DNA of 13,115 nt from Porphyromonas sp. (GTDB lineage Bacteria; Bacteroidota; Bacteroidia; Bacteroidales; Porphyromonadaceae). The stretch spans positions 1 through 13,115 of the forward strand of contig JASBZJ010000025.1 in assembly GCA_029983495.1 (NCBI GenBank). The letters run 5' to 3'. The translations under genes and the position numbers were made by a program. The notes under the pieces are model-generated. The model had not been told where the DNA came from and searched no databases. It was given only the letters and a program-made list of their open reading frames with translations. Positions 6,438 through 13,115 of this stretch are shown piece by piece (within the stretch, counting starts at the first letter, position 1; the number at the start of each line of letters is the position of its first letter).

Positions 6438-6459
6438 AATGGGTTATTTATTTTGTGGG

Positions 6460-7215
6460 TTATAGAAAAATATCGTTAGGGTAACTTACTTTAGTTAGGA
6501 ATAAAGGATGAGGTTTAGCTGTTGCTGAAGCGAAGGAACGGTTTTCGGCACGAAGGATATGTCCTATTTGTTCGGTAGGTAATTTACCTTTACCTACTTC
6601 AAGTAATGTACCCACAACTGTACGAACCATATTTCGTAAAAAGCGATTTGCCGAAATAGTAAAAACATGGCAGTTGGGGTAGGGTGCAGGTTGCCAATAT
6701 GCCTCGTATAGTATACACCTATTGTGTTTACTATCGTTATGGAGCTTCGTAAAGGAGGTAAAGTCGTGTTCTCCAATAAGGGCTTTAGCGGCCTCGTTCA
6801 TAGCGGTATAGTTAAGTTCGCTATGGGTTGGCAATACATAAGGTCCAGTAAATGGATCTTGTTCCAAGGCAACGAAGTATTTATAGGTTCGCATAACGGC
6901 ATCGAACCGAGCATGTGCGTTGTTCTTAACAGGTACTATTTTTCGGATGTAAATATCGTGGGGTAAAATGCCGTTAAGGCTTCGTTGCCATGCCATAATT
7001 TGCGATGTACTTGCTTGTGGAAGATCGGCATGAGCGGGTAATTCATAGGCATGAACACCCGCATCAGTTCTACCAGCTCCCACAATTGTACATGGTATGC
7101 GGAACAATACCTCAAGGGCTTTTTCTACAGTTTCCTGTACCGAAATGCCATTAGGTTGCTTTTGCCAGCCACAAAAGTTGCTACCATTAAACGAGATGTA
7201 AAGGAAGTAGCGCAA
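6460..7215 (-). CDS. truA: tRNA pseudouridine(38-40) synthase TruA
   Basis: 251 aa, within the usual range for TruA, which isomerises uridines 38, 39 and 40 of the tRNA anticodon arm. The catalytic motif AGRTDAGVHAYE is at 47-58 with nucleophile Asp51. The N-terminal beta strand and GW loop (YFLYISFNGSNFCGWQKQ) and the C-terminal RFLRNMVRTVVGTLLEVGKG are both present. The start is unusual: codon 1 is TTG at 7215-7213, and there is no ATG or GTG between the topA stop and the first conserved strand that would give a better N-terminus. The gene is 35 nt after the topA stop and 22 nt before the flavoprotein gene, so probably translated from the topA transcript. Confidence 0.93.
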   Translation of the reverse strand: MRYFLYISFNGSNFCGWQKQPNGISVQETVEKALEVLFRIPCTIVGAGRTDAGVHAYELPAHADLPQASTSQIMAWQRSLNGILPHDIYIRKIVPVKNNAHARFDAVMRTYKYFVALEQDPFTGPYVLPTHSELNYTAMNEAAKALIGEHDFTSFTKLHNDSKHNRCILYEAYWQPAPYPNCHVFTISANRFLRNMVRTVVGTLLEVGKGKLPTEQIGHILRAENRSFASATAKPHPLFLTKVSYPNDIFL

Positions 7216-7250
7216 ACTATATAGGTATGATTTAATTAAATGTTATTAGT

Positions 7251-9653
7251 CTACTCTTTTTTACGAGTTGAATTGGCTTTCCCTTTTGCTGAGTTTGCCC
7301 CTTTTTTGCTTGTTACACCTTTTGTACGCTTAGGGCTATGGTCGTTTTTACTTTGTTGCTCAATAATGTTATTTACCTCCTCATAGGTAAGTTCGCTTGC
7401 CTTTTCGTGTAATTTTTTATCGAGTTTATAATTGTTTTTCCCTTGTTTTATATAAGGGCCCCAGCGACCTTCGCGTATCGTAAGGCTTTCGTCCTCGCTA
7501 TAAGTCCGTAGTATCGATTGTGCTTCTTTTTGTCGTTTTTCGAGTATTAGATCCACCGCTTCGTTAAAGGTTATAGTAAGTGGAGTTAGGTTTTTAGGTA
7601 ACGAAGCGAAAAAGTCACCTAATTGAACATAAGCTCCGAAACGTCCTTCGTTAGTTCGGAGTTCTTTGCCCTCGAATGTTCCTAGTACCCGAGGAAGCTT
7701 CATTAAATTAAGAGCTTCTTCTAAAGTAATATTGAGCATTGAGAGCGTAGGAGGAATAGAAGCGAATTTTGGCTTTTCATCGGGATTTTCGGTATCGCCA
7801 ATTTGAACCACAGGACCATATCTACCAATACGTACAATAACTTTGTTCCCTGTTTTAGGGTCAACGCCTAATTCTCGTTCGCCTCGGCTACTGCTATCCC
7901 TTGTTTCCATTGCTTCATCAACGAACGGATGGAAAAGGTTATAGAACTGGTGCATAAGGCTAGTCCAAGGTTTTTCGCCACGAGCAATGCTGTCGAATTG
8001 CTCTTCAATATCAGCCGTAAAGTTATAGTCCACAATGTTTTTAAAGTGTTCAACTAAAAAGTTGTTCACAACTATACCTATATCGGTTGGTAGTAACTTT
8101 CCTTTATTGCTTCCTGTTTTTTCTTTTCGTTTTTGTTCTACAATTTTGTCTATTCCCGCTTCAAGGTCGAGCACAAAATCATGGTAAGTACGTTCCTTGC
8201 CCAAGCTATTTCCCAGCTTAATGTATTCACGTTGAAACAGTGTTTGTATAGTGGGGGCATAGGTTGATGGTCTACCAATTCCTAATTCCTCCATGTTTCG
8301 AACAAGTGTTGCTTCGGTATAGCGAGCTGGAGGGTAGGTAAAGTGTTCTGTAGCTATATACTGTTTTGTATGTAGGGATTCTTGGGGTTTAAGGGGAGGC
8401 AGTTGTTTTTCGTTTGCAGAGGAAATTGCATCATCGGTATAGGCTTTCAAAAAGCCATCAAAAAGCATTACTTCTCCTTGTGCTGTAAAACGGTCGTTAG
8501 TTTGCTGGTTTTCAATTTTTACAGTAGTTCTTTCGAATAGGGCTTCAGCCATTTGGCTAGCTAAGGTTCGCATGCGAATAAGTTGGTAAAGTTTTACCGT
8601 GGCAGCATCGCCTTTAATGGTTTCGCGATCTATATAAGTAGGGCGAATGGCCTCGTGGGCTTCTTGTGCACCTTTGCTTGTGGTATGGTAGTTTCGGCGT
8701 TTGTGATACTTTTCTCCCCAAAGATCCTTAATAACTTTTTCGGCATTATTTAATGCTAGTGTGGATAGGTTTGTACTATCCGTACGCATATATGTAATGT
8801 GTCCGCTTTCATACAATTTTTGGGCTATACTCATGGTTCGACTAACCGAAAATCCTAACTTGCGTGAGGCCTCCTGCTGTAAAGACGAAGTTGTAAATGG
8901 CGGTGCAGGTGTCCGTTGAGCGGGTTTCCCCTCGATGCTTGTTACTAAAAGGGCACCTTTGGCGTTCCTTTCAATAAATGCTTTTGCTTGATTGGCATCA
9001 CTAAATAATTCCTCGGCCTGGGCTTCAAAACTTTTATTCGCAGTATTGTTACTTGCAACTATAGCAACAACTTTATACGAACTTGTTGTTTCAAAGCTTT
9101 TTATACTTTCCTCCCTATCGCATATTAAGCGTAGGGCAACCGATTGTACCCTACCAGCCGAAAGGGATGGCTTTATCCGTCGCCATAATATGGGCGAAAG
9201 CTCGAAACCCACAATGCGGTCGAGTACCCTACGTGCCTGTTGTGCATCTACAAGGTTTTTATCAATATCGCGGGGGTTCTCGATAGCGTGGGCTATAGCA
9301 CTGGGGGTTATTTCGTGAAAAGCAATTCGTTTTGTTGGCTTTCCCTTCCTATCTAATACCTCATATAAGTGCCATGCTATGGCTTCTCCTTCGCGGTCCT
9401 CATCGCTTGCAAGCCAAACCATATCGGCTTGTTGTGCTTCTTTGCGTAATTCGCTTACAAGCTTCTTTTTATCATCACTTATTATATAGTCGGGTTTAAA
9501 ATCGTTTTCGATATCAATGCCCATACTGTTTTTGCTGAGGTCGCGAATGTGACCGTAACTCGAAAGAACCTTATAGTTTTTCCCGAGAATTCCTACGATC
9601 GTTTTTGCTTTTGCGGGCGACTCTACAATAACGAGGTTTGGAGTTTTTGCCAT
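7251..9653 (-). CDS. topA: DNA topoisomerase I (type IA, TopA)
   Basis: 800 aa from the ATG at 9653. A TTG at 9704 would give 17 more residues but lies within the promoter element 9702-9709, so it is rejected. TopA relaxes negatively supercoiled DNA. The Toprim domain begins NLVIVESPAKAKT with metal/catalytic Glu11 and has SDEDREGEAIAWH at 83-95. The active-site tyrosine is Tyr288 in HITYMRTDSTN, and GIGRPSTYAPTI is also present. Instead of the Cys4 zinc ribbons of E. coli TopA, the C-terminal third has glycine-rich repeats of the Topo_C_repeat type, for example NEGRFGAYVQLG and REGRWGPYIKQG, and ends in a Lys/Ser-rich tail. No Cys pairs are seen in the C-terminal third. This repeat-type tail is normal in Bacteroidota and several other phyla. 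Confidence 0.96.
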   Translation of the reverse strand: MAKTPNLVIVESPAKAKTIVGILGKNYKVLSSYGHIRDLSKNSMGIDIENDFKPDYIISDDKKKLVSELRKEAQQADMVWLASDEDREGEAIAWHLYEVLDRKGKPTKRIAFHEITPSAIAHAIENPRDIDKNLVDAQQARRVLDRIVGFELSPILWRRIKPSLSAGRVQSVALRLICDREESIKSFETTSSYKVVAIVASNNTANKSFEAQAEELFSDANQAKAFIERNAKGALLVTSIEGKPAQRTPAPPFTTSSLQQEASRKLGFSVSRTMSIAQKLYESGHITYMRTDSTNLSTLALNNAEKVIKDLWGEKYHKRRNYHTTSKGAQEAHEAIRPTYIDRETIKGDAATVKLYQLIRMRTLASQMAEALFERTTVKIENQQTNDRFTAQGEVMLFDGFLKAYTDDAISSANEKQLPPLKPQESLHTKQYIATEHFTYPPARYTEATLVRNMEELGIGRPSTYAPTIQTLFQREYIKLGNSLGKERTYHDFVLDLEAGIDKIVEQKRKEKTGSNKGKLLPTDIGIVVNNFLVEHFKNIVDYNFTADIEEQFDSIARGEKPWTSLMHQFYNLFHPFVDEAMETRDSSSRGERELGVDPKTGNKVIVRIGRYGPVVQIGDTENPDEKPKFASIPPTLSMLNITLEEALNLMKLPRVLGTFEGKELRTNEGRFGAYVQLGDFFASLPKNLTPLTITFNEAVDLILEKRQKEAQSILRTYSEDESLTIREGRWGPYIKQGKNNYKLDKKLHEKASELTYEEVNNIIEQQSKNDHSPKRTKGVTSKKGANSAKGKANSTRKKE

Positions 9654-9701
9654 TGTTTGTTTTAGTTCCTTTCTTGTACAATATCCAACTATTACTGCTT
9701 G

Positions 9702-9709
9702 CAAAGGTA
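9702..9709 (-). promoter_or_regulatory. -7 element of the topA promoter
   Basis: TACCTTTG on the minus strand exactly matches the Bacteroidota -7 consensus and lies 48 nt before the topA ATG. No clear TTG is seen at -33. It excludes the upstream TTG at 9704 as a start codon and would drive topA, truA and probably the flavoprotein gene. Confidence 0.58.
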
Positions 9710-10255
9710 GTTAATATATTATTGTATACGTATTTTGTATAGGGGGAGCTTGCTGTAACCTTTAGTTGGTAGCAGTTGTACTGCTATCACTTATTATAAA
9801 ATAGCATTCTAGAATGGATGTGGTTTTTGCTTATGAACATATCTTGTTGTTATAACTTCATTTAGCAGGATGTGCCAAATGGGTTCTTCGATGCTCCCTT
9901 TTTTTTGTTTTTTACTGGGAACAAAATGGAAAATGATCAAGTAAACTCAAACAAAAGTTCCGAGGTTTTGATCTTTTCATCAGGACGAAAATAAAAATGA
10001 ACCTGAAGAAATTAACCTCGTGTTTTCAGGTGTATAGGCGGATCTGCGTGTCCGCTCGTAGGTGTCGAACAAAATAATGATGTTACGGTTGGAATCCATT
10101 GACCCGCTCCCATCGATAATAAATTACGATACGATGATGGGCGGATACGCAGGTTCGCCCCTACAATTCCCCTTGACAAGAGATCAACTAAATGTACCTA
10201 TTCCAAGATAGATGATAATAAAATGACGGATATTGCTATGTAAAGATTTTTTTGC
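9710..10255. other. Non-coding intergenic region with several hairpins
   Basis: I find no convincing gene in this 546-bp stretch between the topA promoter and the plus-strand promoter at 10256. It contains an 8-bp hairpin GGTAGCAG-TTGTA-CTGCTATC (9768-9788), an inverted pair CGAGGTT (9961-9967) / AACCTCG (10014-10020), a 7-bp hairpin ACCTGAA/TTCAGGT (10001-10007 with 10025-10031), and the 135-bp inverted-repeat element at 10031-10165. A minus-strand reading through 9901-9815 is open for about 40 codons but has no start and no recognised similarity. Confidence 0.6.
10031..10165. repeat. 135-bp element bounded by 27-bp imperfect inverted repeats (REP-pair or MITE-like)
   Basis: The left arm 10031-10057 and the reverse complement of the right arm 10139-10165 agree at 21 of 27 positions; the arms start TGTA and end TACA. 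Each arm is itself partly palindromic (GCGGA...TCCGC on the left, GGGCG...CGCCC on the right). The 81 bp between them contain a further CCCATCG / CGATGATGGG pairing. The arms are GC-rich in an AT-rich surround. The GTAGGGGCG...CGCCC pattern resembles short palindromic intergenic repeats that occur in many copies in diverse bacterial genomes. No target-site duplication and no transposase are visible. Copy number cannot be judged from one window. Confidence 0.6.
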
Positions 10256-10287
10256 TTGGTGTCATTTTTTTCTTTTTTCTACCTTTG
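10256..10287 (+). promoter_or_regulatory. Bacteroidota-type promoter of the SPASM fragment / outer-membrane protein unit
   Basis: A -33 element TTG (10256-10258), 21 nt of spacer dominated by T-runs, and a -7 element TACCTTTG (10280-10287) form one of the two best matches to the consensus in the window. Transcription would start near 10293-10295 and run towards the SPASM fragment and the barrel gene, leaving a leader of about 260 nt. Confidence 0.68.
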
Positions 10288-10293
10288 TGATGA

Positions 10294-10556
10294 GATTGAT
10301 AAGTGAAATGAGGATGATGTAATGGCGGTGATGATAATTGTGATGTAGTTAGCGTGGGGGTATTGGAGTGTAAAAAAGGTACTCTTTGTAGGAAGAATTA
10401 TTTCATGCAGTGTTTTGTGCAATAGCGGAGTTTAGGTGAGTTTATGGCACAGTATACTTTGAATGAACTACCTAGCAACTATACTAGGTATAGAGAATAA
10501 TTAAAAACAGACCAAACTGAAAAGGAGCGTAACCCGAAAAGCTGATAGAGTAGGGA
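10294..10556 (+). other. Leader region, no recognised gene; one 18-codon reading frame
   Basis: This 263-bp stretch between the promoter and the radical SAM fragment has stops in all plus-strand frames. It holds a hairpin ACCTAG-8 nt-CTAGGT (10470-10475 with 10484-10489). One very short frame, 10444-10500, runs from ATG to TAA and encodes MAQYTLNELPSNYTRYRE. It is preceded by AGGTGAG ending 3 nt before the ATG, an SD-like sequence rare in this window. This could be a leader peptide, the scrap of a decayed gene, or chance. The missing N-terminal part of the radical SAM protein is not recognisable here. Confidence 0.35.
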
Positions 10557-10826
10557 TTGTTTATTATTAACCTCGTGGTTACAAAGATTCAATCTTTAGG
10601 AGAAGTATGGAATTCGCAGAAGGTGTTAAGTTTGTTTGATATCCATCAAAATGAACTGCCTAAAAGTAGCCCATGTAGTACTTGTTCCGACTTTATAAAG
10701 TGCCATACAGAAAAAGGTGTTTGTTGGAAAACAATTCTGATGGCATATGGAGAAGAGAATTGCTTTTTCCCAGACCCAATTTGTCCTAAAGCACCAGAAC
10801 CTACTAATATCTATTGGTTAGAATGA
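10557..10826 (+). pseudogene. C-terminal SPASM-type fragment of a radical SAM protein
   Basis: An open frame of 89 codons starts directly after an in-frame stop (10551-10553) at TTG 10557. It has no ATG start before residue 80 or so. The sequence looks like the tail of a radical SAM peptide-modifying enzyme: QSLGEVWNSQKVLSLF is like the QSLxEIWNSxKxxxF that precedes the last iron-sulfur ligands. Six cysteines follow with spacing CX2CX5CX6CX12CX6C (CSTC, FIKC, GVCWK, ENC, PICP), ending in a PDPxCPKAP segment. SPASM domains bind auxiliary [4Fe-4S] clusters. The radical SAM core with its CX3CX2C motif is absent, and nothing upstream in any frame restores it, so this is most likely a truncated remnant. 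It ends 6 nt before the outer-membrane protein start, showing that the two were an operon. An intact small cluster-binding protein is the less likely alternative. Confidence 0.6.
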
Positions 10827-10832
10827 TATACT

Positions 10833-11891
10833 ATGAATAGGATTTTTTTAATTGCTTTTGTATTCCTTTATTGCTATTTTGTTTGTTGTTATGGACAAGA
10901 GAGAAAAATTGAAGGTGTGGTCTATATTGCTCCAACTGAATTTGCCGAGATGGCTCAGGTAATACTCCATGCCGATTCAGTTACTGTACATCCTGAGGTC
11001 GTGACTTACACTGATAAACGAGGATATTATAGTATTGATTTAAACACACCAGCAAAGCTTTTTATTGTAGAAGTACGCTATTGGGGATACCATGCTACGA
11101 GCAAAACTATCGAAAGTGATAGTATTAAAATTGTTGAGCGTTGTGATTTCAATTTGGAACCAGCTGAAGAGGCAACGCAGCTAAGCGATGTTGTAGTAAC
11201 AGCAAAACGAAAAGTTAGTGTTGGTCGCAAAAGCTATCGGTTTAGCAGAAAGCAGATTCATGATGTGAAAAGCAGTTTGGACCTAGCCCTTACACTTCCA
11301 CTCGTTAAGGCCGATGCTCGTACTGGTATTATTTCGTCGGCTGTTGGCGATGTTGCACCAACAATACTTATTAATGGCTACTATGGAACAAATGAGGAGT
11401 TACGTTCGATTCCTCCTTCAAAAATTATTCGAATTGATTATTACGATATAGCACCTGAACGATATAATACTACTGGAAGTGTAATAGATGTAATAACAAA
11501 GCCATTAGACGATGGTCACCATGCAGGAGTGGAGGCATCGGTAACCCCTATTGCTACTGATGCCGTAGCACGCCTTTATTATAACTTTAATTCGGGTTCA
11601 CATCAGTTCAAATTTTTTACGAACCACTTTATTCGTTATAGCCATTTTGGGAAAAAAGAGGAGCAAACTTCGGAATATACCACAGACGAATTTCATAAGT
11701 ACCAATCAGAGGGTACTACACATACTCGGCTAAACACACACAGCTTTAGAGCAAGTTATAGTTTTAGCAACCCAGCAAGCAGTTTTTCGAACTGTCGGTT
11801 TCCTCATCGTTTGAAAAGAATAGCAATCCGCAATTGTACGATGCTTTTGTGCAAATGGGCAATACGATCCAAAACCGTTTGGGAAAAGTGA
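10833..11891 (+). CDS. TonB-receptor-like outer-membrane protein, N-terminal part (frameshifted)
   Basis: Reads 352 codons from the ATG at 10833, but only about the first 317 belong to the protein; the residues after the T-run at 11783-11787 are out of frame. Residues 1-21 are a signal peptide (MNRIFLIAFVFLYCYFVCC, cleavage near YG-QE). Residues 24-110 form a CarboxypepD_reg-like beta domain (IEGVVYI at the start, DKRGYYSIDL, FNLEP at the end). LSDVVVTAKR at 117-126 is the usual hinge into a plug domain at about 127-225 (PTILINGYYG, IIRIDYYDIAPERY, SVIDVITK). The first barrel strands begin near 235. The overall order fits outer-membrane beta-barrel proteins of the OMP_b-brl_3 type in Bacteroidota, which import or export nutrients, peptides or siderophores. 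It is 6 nt downstream of the radical SAM fragment. Confidence 0.82.
   Translation: MNRIFLIAFVFLYCYFVCCYGQERKIEGVVYIAPTEFAEMAQVILHADSVTVHPEVVTYTDKRGYYSIDLNTPAKLFIVEVRYWGYHATSKTIESDSIKIVERCDFNLEPAEEATQLSDVVVTAKRKVSVGRKSYRFSRKQIHDVKSSLDLALTLPLVKADARTGIISSAVGDVAPTILINGYYGTNEELRSIPPSKIIRIDYYDIAPERYNTTGSVIDVITKPLDDGHHAGVEASVTPIATDAVARLYYNFNSGSHQFKFFTNHFIRYSHFGKKEEQTSEYTTDEFHKYQSEGTTHTRLNTHSFRASYSFSNPASSFSNCRFPHRLKRIAIRNCTMLLCKWAIRSKTVWEK
11783..11787 (+). other. Frameshift point: run of five T within the barrel gene
   Basis: Upstream of this run the protein reads in the frame of ATG 10833. Downstream, a long open frame with barrel-like sequence continues in the -1 frame. The -1 frame has a stop at 11765-11767, so the switch must lie after that. 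The upstream frame becomes non-barrel-like (Cys/Arg-rich) from about 11788 and stops at 11891. One extra T (six instead of five) would join the halves as ...ASSFFELSVSSSF... No X-XXY-YYZ slippery heptamer is in frame here, so programmed -1 shifting is not supported. Confidence 0.75.
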
Positions 11892-13115
11892 AAAATGAAG
11901 GCATAGTGTTTACCCCTGTCGTGGATATATATTACGACCGAACAGTTAGCGATGTGGGTAGTCGCTTATTTGCGAACATGGTTTATACCCATAACCAAGC
12001 ACGTACTAAATACAATCTATCCGAATGCGATGCTACGACACAGCATGTATACTTAGATGAGTATCTTGAAGGTAAAACGTCGAAAAACTCATTTATAGCA
12101 CAAGCTGAATATGTTCATCCGCTCAAGAATGGCTGGTTTTATGCGGGTTCTCGTGCGATGTATTCTCAAGCGCAGTTTGATATTCGTGGTATAAGCGTTG
12201 GAAGTAGTGCAGACAACCAAAAACAGTGGAGAAGTAGGTCGTATGTATCGTGGGAGGGGAATGTTGGAAAGTTCCTTTTTAGGTTTACCCCTTCGATAAA
12301 CTTGCATTACACTTCGGCACATAAAGGGTTGAACCAAGCGCAAACCCATTGGACTTTTAACCCACGCCTGCTAATAGGTTACCAATTCCATAACAACCAG
12401 CGTTTAAGGTGGGAAGTTGAAACGGCAAACCTAATACCCGAACTGGGCGAGACTACCGAAGCTATACGCCAAATTAGGGAAGCACTTTACGTACGTAATA
12501 ATCCTAAGTTAAAAAATAGCTACCTAACTACTACACGCCTTTATCACTCGTGGGGTAATGCGTATATGGAACTTATAAATACGCTAATATATAATTACAC
12601 AAATAAAGATTGGGTATTAGGGTTTGAACAAGGCGAAGTACAAGGGAAAAAGGTAATAATACAACAACGCTTGAATGCGTTGTACTTGCAATATTTTATC
12701 CTAAAGAACAGCTTAGCTATAAAGCCACTTGGAGATGAGAGTTTAGTTATACGGTTATATGCACAACCTCGTTACCAGCATTACAAACTAAGTAAGGAAC
12801 AACAAGTTGCTTTGTTTTCGATACCTTCTGGAGGAAGCTTAACCTATAAGCACAATAATTGGGGTTTACAAGGCGATATTGATTTGCCTTACCGACGCTT
12901 ACAAAGTTATTTTACTAACTCATCGGGGTGGAGGTCGGCATTATCAGGTTTTTGGAATAAAGGCTCATGGAATGTTCGTTTTGCTATTGAAAGCCTATTT
13001 GTTCCAGAATCGTCTCAAACTATAAATCATGATTTTATCGAATTAAAGGATAATACAAATGTGATATATTGCGACAATTTTTGGAAGGCGAGCTTGTCGT
13101 TTACATATTATTTTT
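11783..13115 (+). CDS. TonB-receptor-like outer-membrane protein, C-terminal beta-barrel part (partial at window end)
   Basis: From 11783 the frame is open for 444 codons to the window edge with no stop, so the 3' end lies outside. It has no ATG until 11855 and reads as a direct continuation of the N-terminal part at 10833. The sequence shows the alternating polar/hydrophobic strands and aromatic girdles of a large barrel, for example VVDIYYDR, FIAQAEYVHP, GWFYAGSRAMY, FRFTPSINLHY, FNPRLLIGYQF, NAYMELINTLIYNY and WKASLSFTYYF. SFTYYF near the end resembles a late barrel strand, so the stop may be not far beyond the window. With both parts the protein would be over 760 residues, normal for this family. 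No stop interrupts it other than the single frameshift, so inactivation, if real, is recent. Confidence 0.75.

Noticed and set aside
9870..9910. Possible terminator ending in the T-run at 9899-9906
   Set aside because: The preceding sequence forms only a weak GGG/CCC stem, and no plus-strand gene ends upstream of it.
9815..9935. About 40-codon open minus-strand stretch (contains SIEEPIWHILLNEV) that might be a gene tail
   Set aside because: No start codon context, preceded by a stop, and no similarity I can recognise.
10290..10322. 10-codon frame MRLISEMRMM just after the promoter
   Set aside because: It begins almost at the -7 element, before the expected transcription start, and has no ribosome binding site.
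11781..11790. Programmed -1 ribosomal frameshift at AGTTTTTCGA
   Set aside because: The zero-frame codons AGT-TTT-TCG do not form an X-XXY-YYZ slippery heptamer. A missing T is simpler.
12089..12349. 86-codon minus-strand frame in the barrel gene
   Set aside because: Antisense to the continuous barrel-coding frame that extends from 11783 to the window end.
1..13115. CRISPR array, prophage or intact transposase
   Set aside because: No regularly spaced direct repeats, integrase, phage structural genes or transposase motifs were seen on either strand.

Overview
The window looks like a chromosomal segment of a member of the Bacteroidota, probably Bacteroidales. This rests on four observations: several copies of the Bacteroidota-type promoter element TAnnTTTG (here nearly always TACCTTTG), weak or absent Shine-Dalgarno sequences, an AT-rich base composition, and protein families typical of that phylum (OmpH/Skp-like lipoprotein, GYF_2-DUF805 membrane protein, type A PepD, topoisomerase I with glycine-rich C-terminal repeats instead of zinc fingers, and a CarboxypepD_reg/plug/beta-barrel outer-membrane protein). 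No species can be named from the sequence alone.

Layout. Positions 1-280 hold, on the minus strand, a promoter, a signal recognition particle RNA (ffs) and, 7 nt later, a tRNA-Thr(UGU) cut by the window edge. A minus-strand envelope cluster follows at 453-2345: a 74-aa one-helix membrane protein, an OmpH/Skp-like lipoprotein and a GYF_2-DUF805 membrane protein. Divergent from it on the plus strand is pepD (2432-3892). The shared intergenic region has two promoter-like elements pointing at each other and a 14-bp palindrome. A terminator hairpin separates pepD from a long minus-strand housekeeping run: topA, truA, a CoA-disulfide-reductase-type flavoprotein with a rhodanese domain, and a stand-alone bioD. 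The spacings are 35, 22 and 97 nt. The 97-nt gap before bioD contains a nested inverted repeat.

Upstream of topA lies about 0.85 kb with no convincing complete gene. It carries a 135-bp element bounded by 27-bp imperfect inverted repeats, other hairpins, and a strong plus-strand promoter (10256-10287). That promoter faces a 260-nt leader, then a C-terminal fragment of a radical SAM/SPASM protein (10557-10826), then 6 nt later a TonB-receptor-like outer-membrane protein. The barrel gene is interrupted by a one-base frameshift at a run of five T (11783-11787) and runs off the window end.

How it fits together. Most of the window is housekeeping: protein targeting, threonine decoding, dipeptide breakdown, DNA supercoiling, tRNA pseudouridylation, thiol redox and biotin synthesis. 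The accessory part is the right-hand end, where a broken radical-SAM-type peptide-modification enzyme sits directly in front of an outer-membrane barrel. This looks like the decayed remnant of a peptide maturation or export locus rather than an intact new system. Functional assignments come from recognised motifs and have not been checked against any database.
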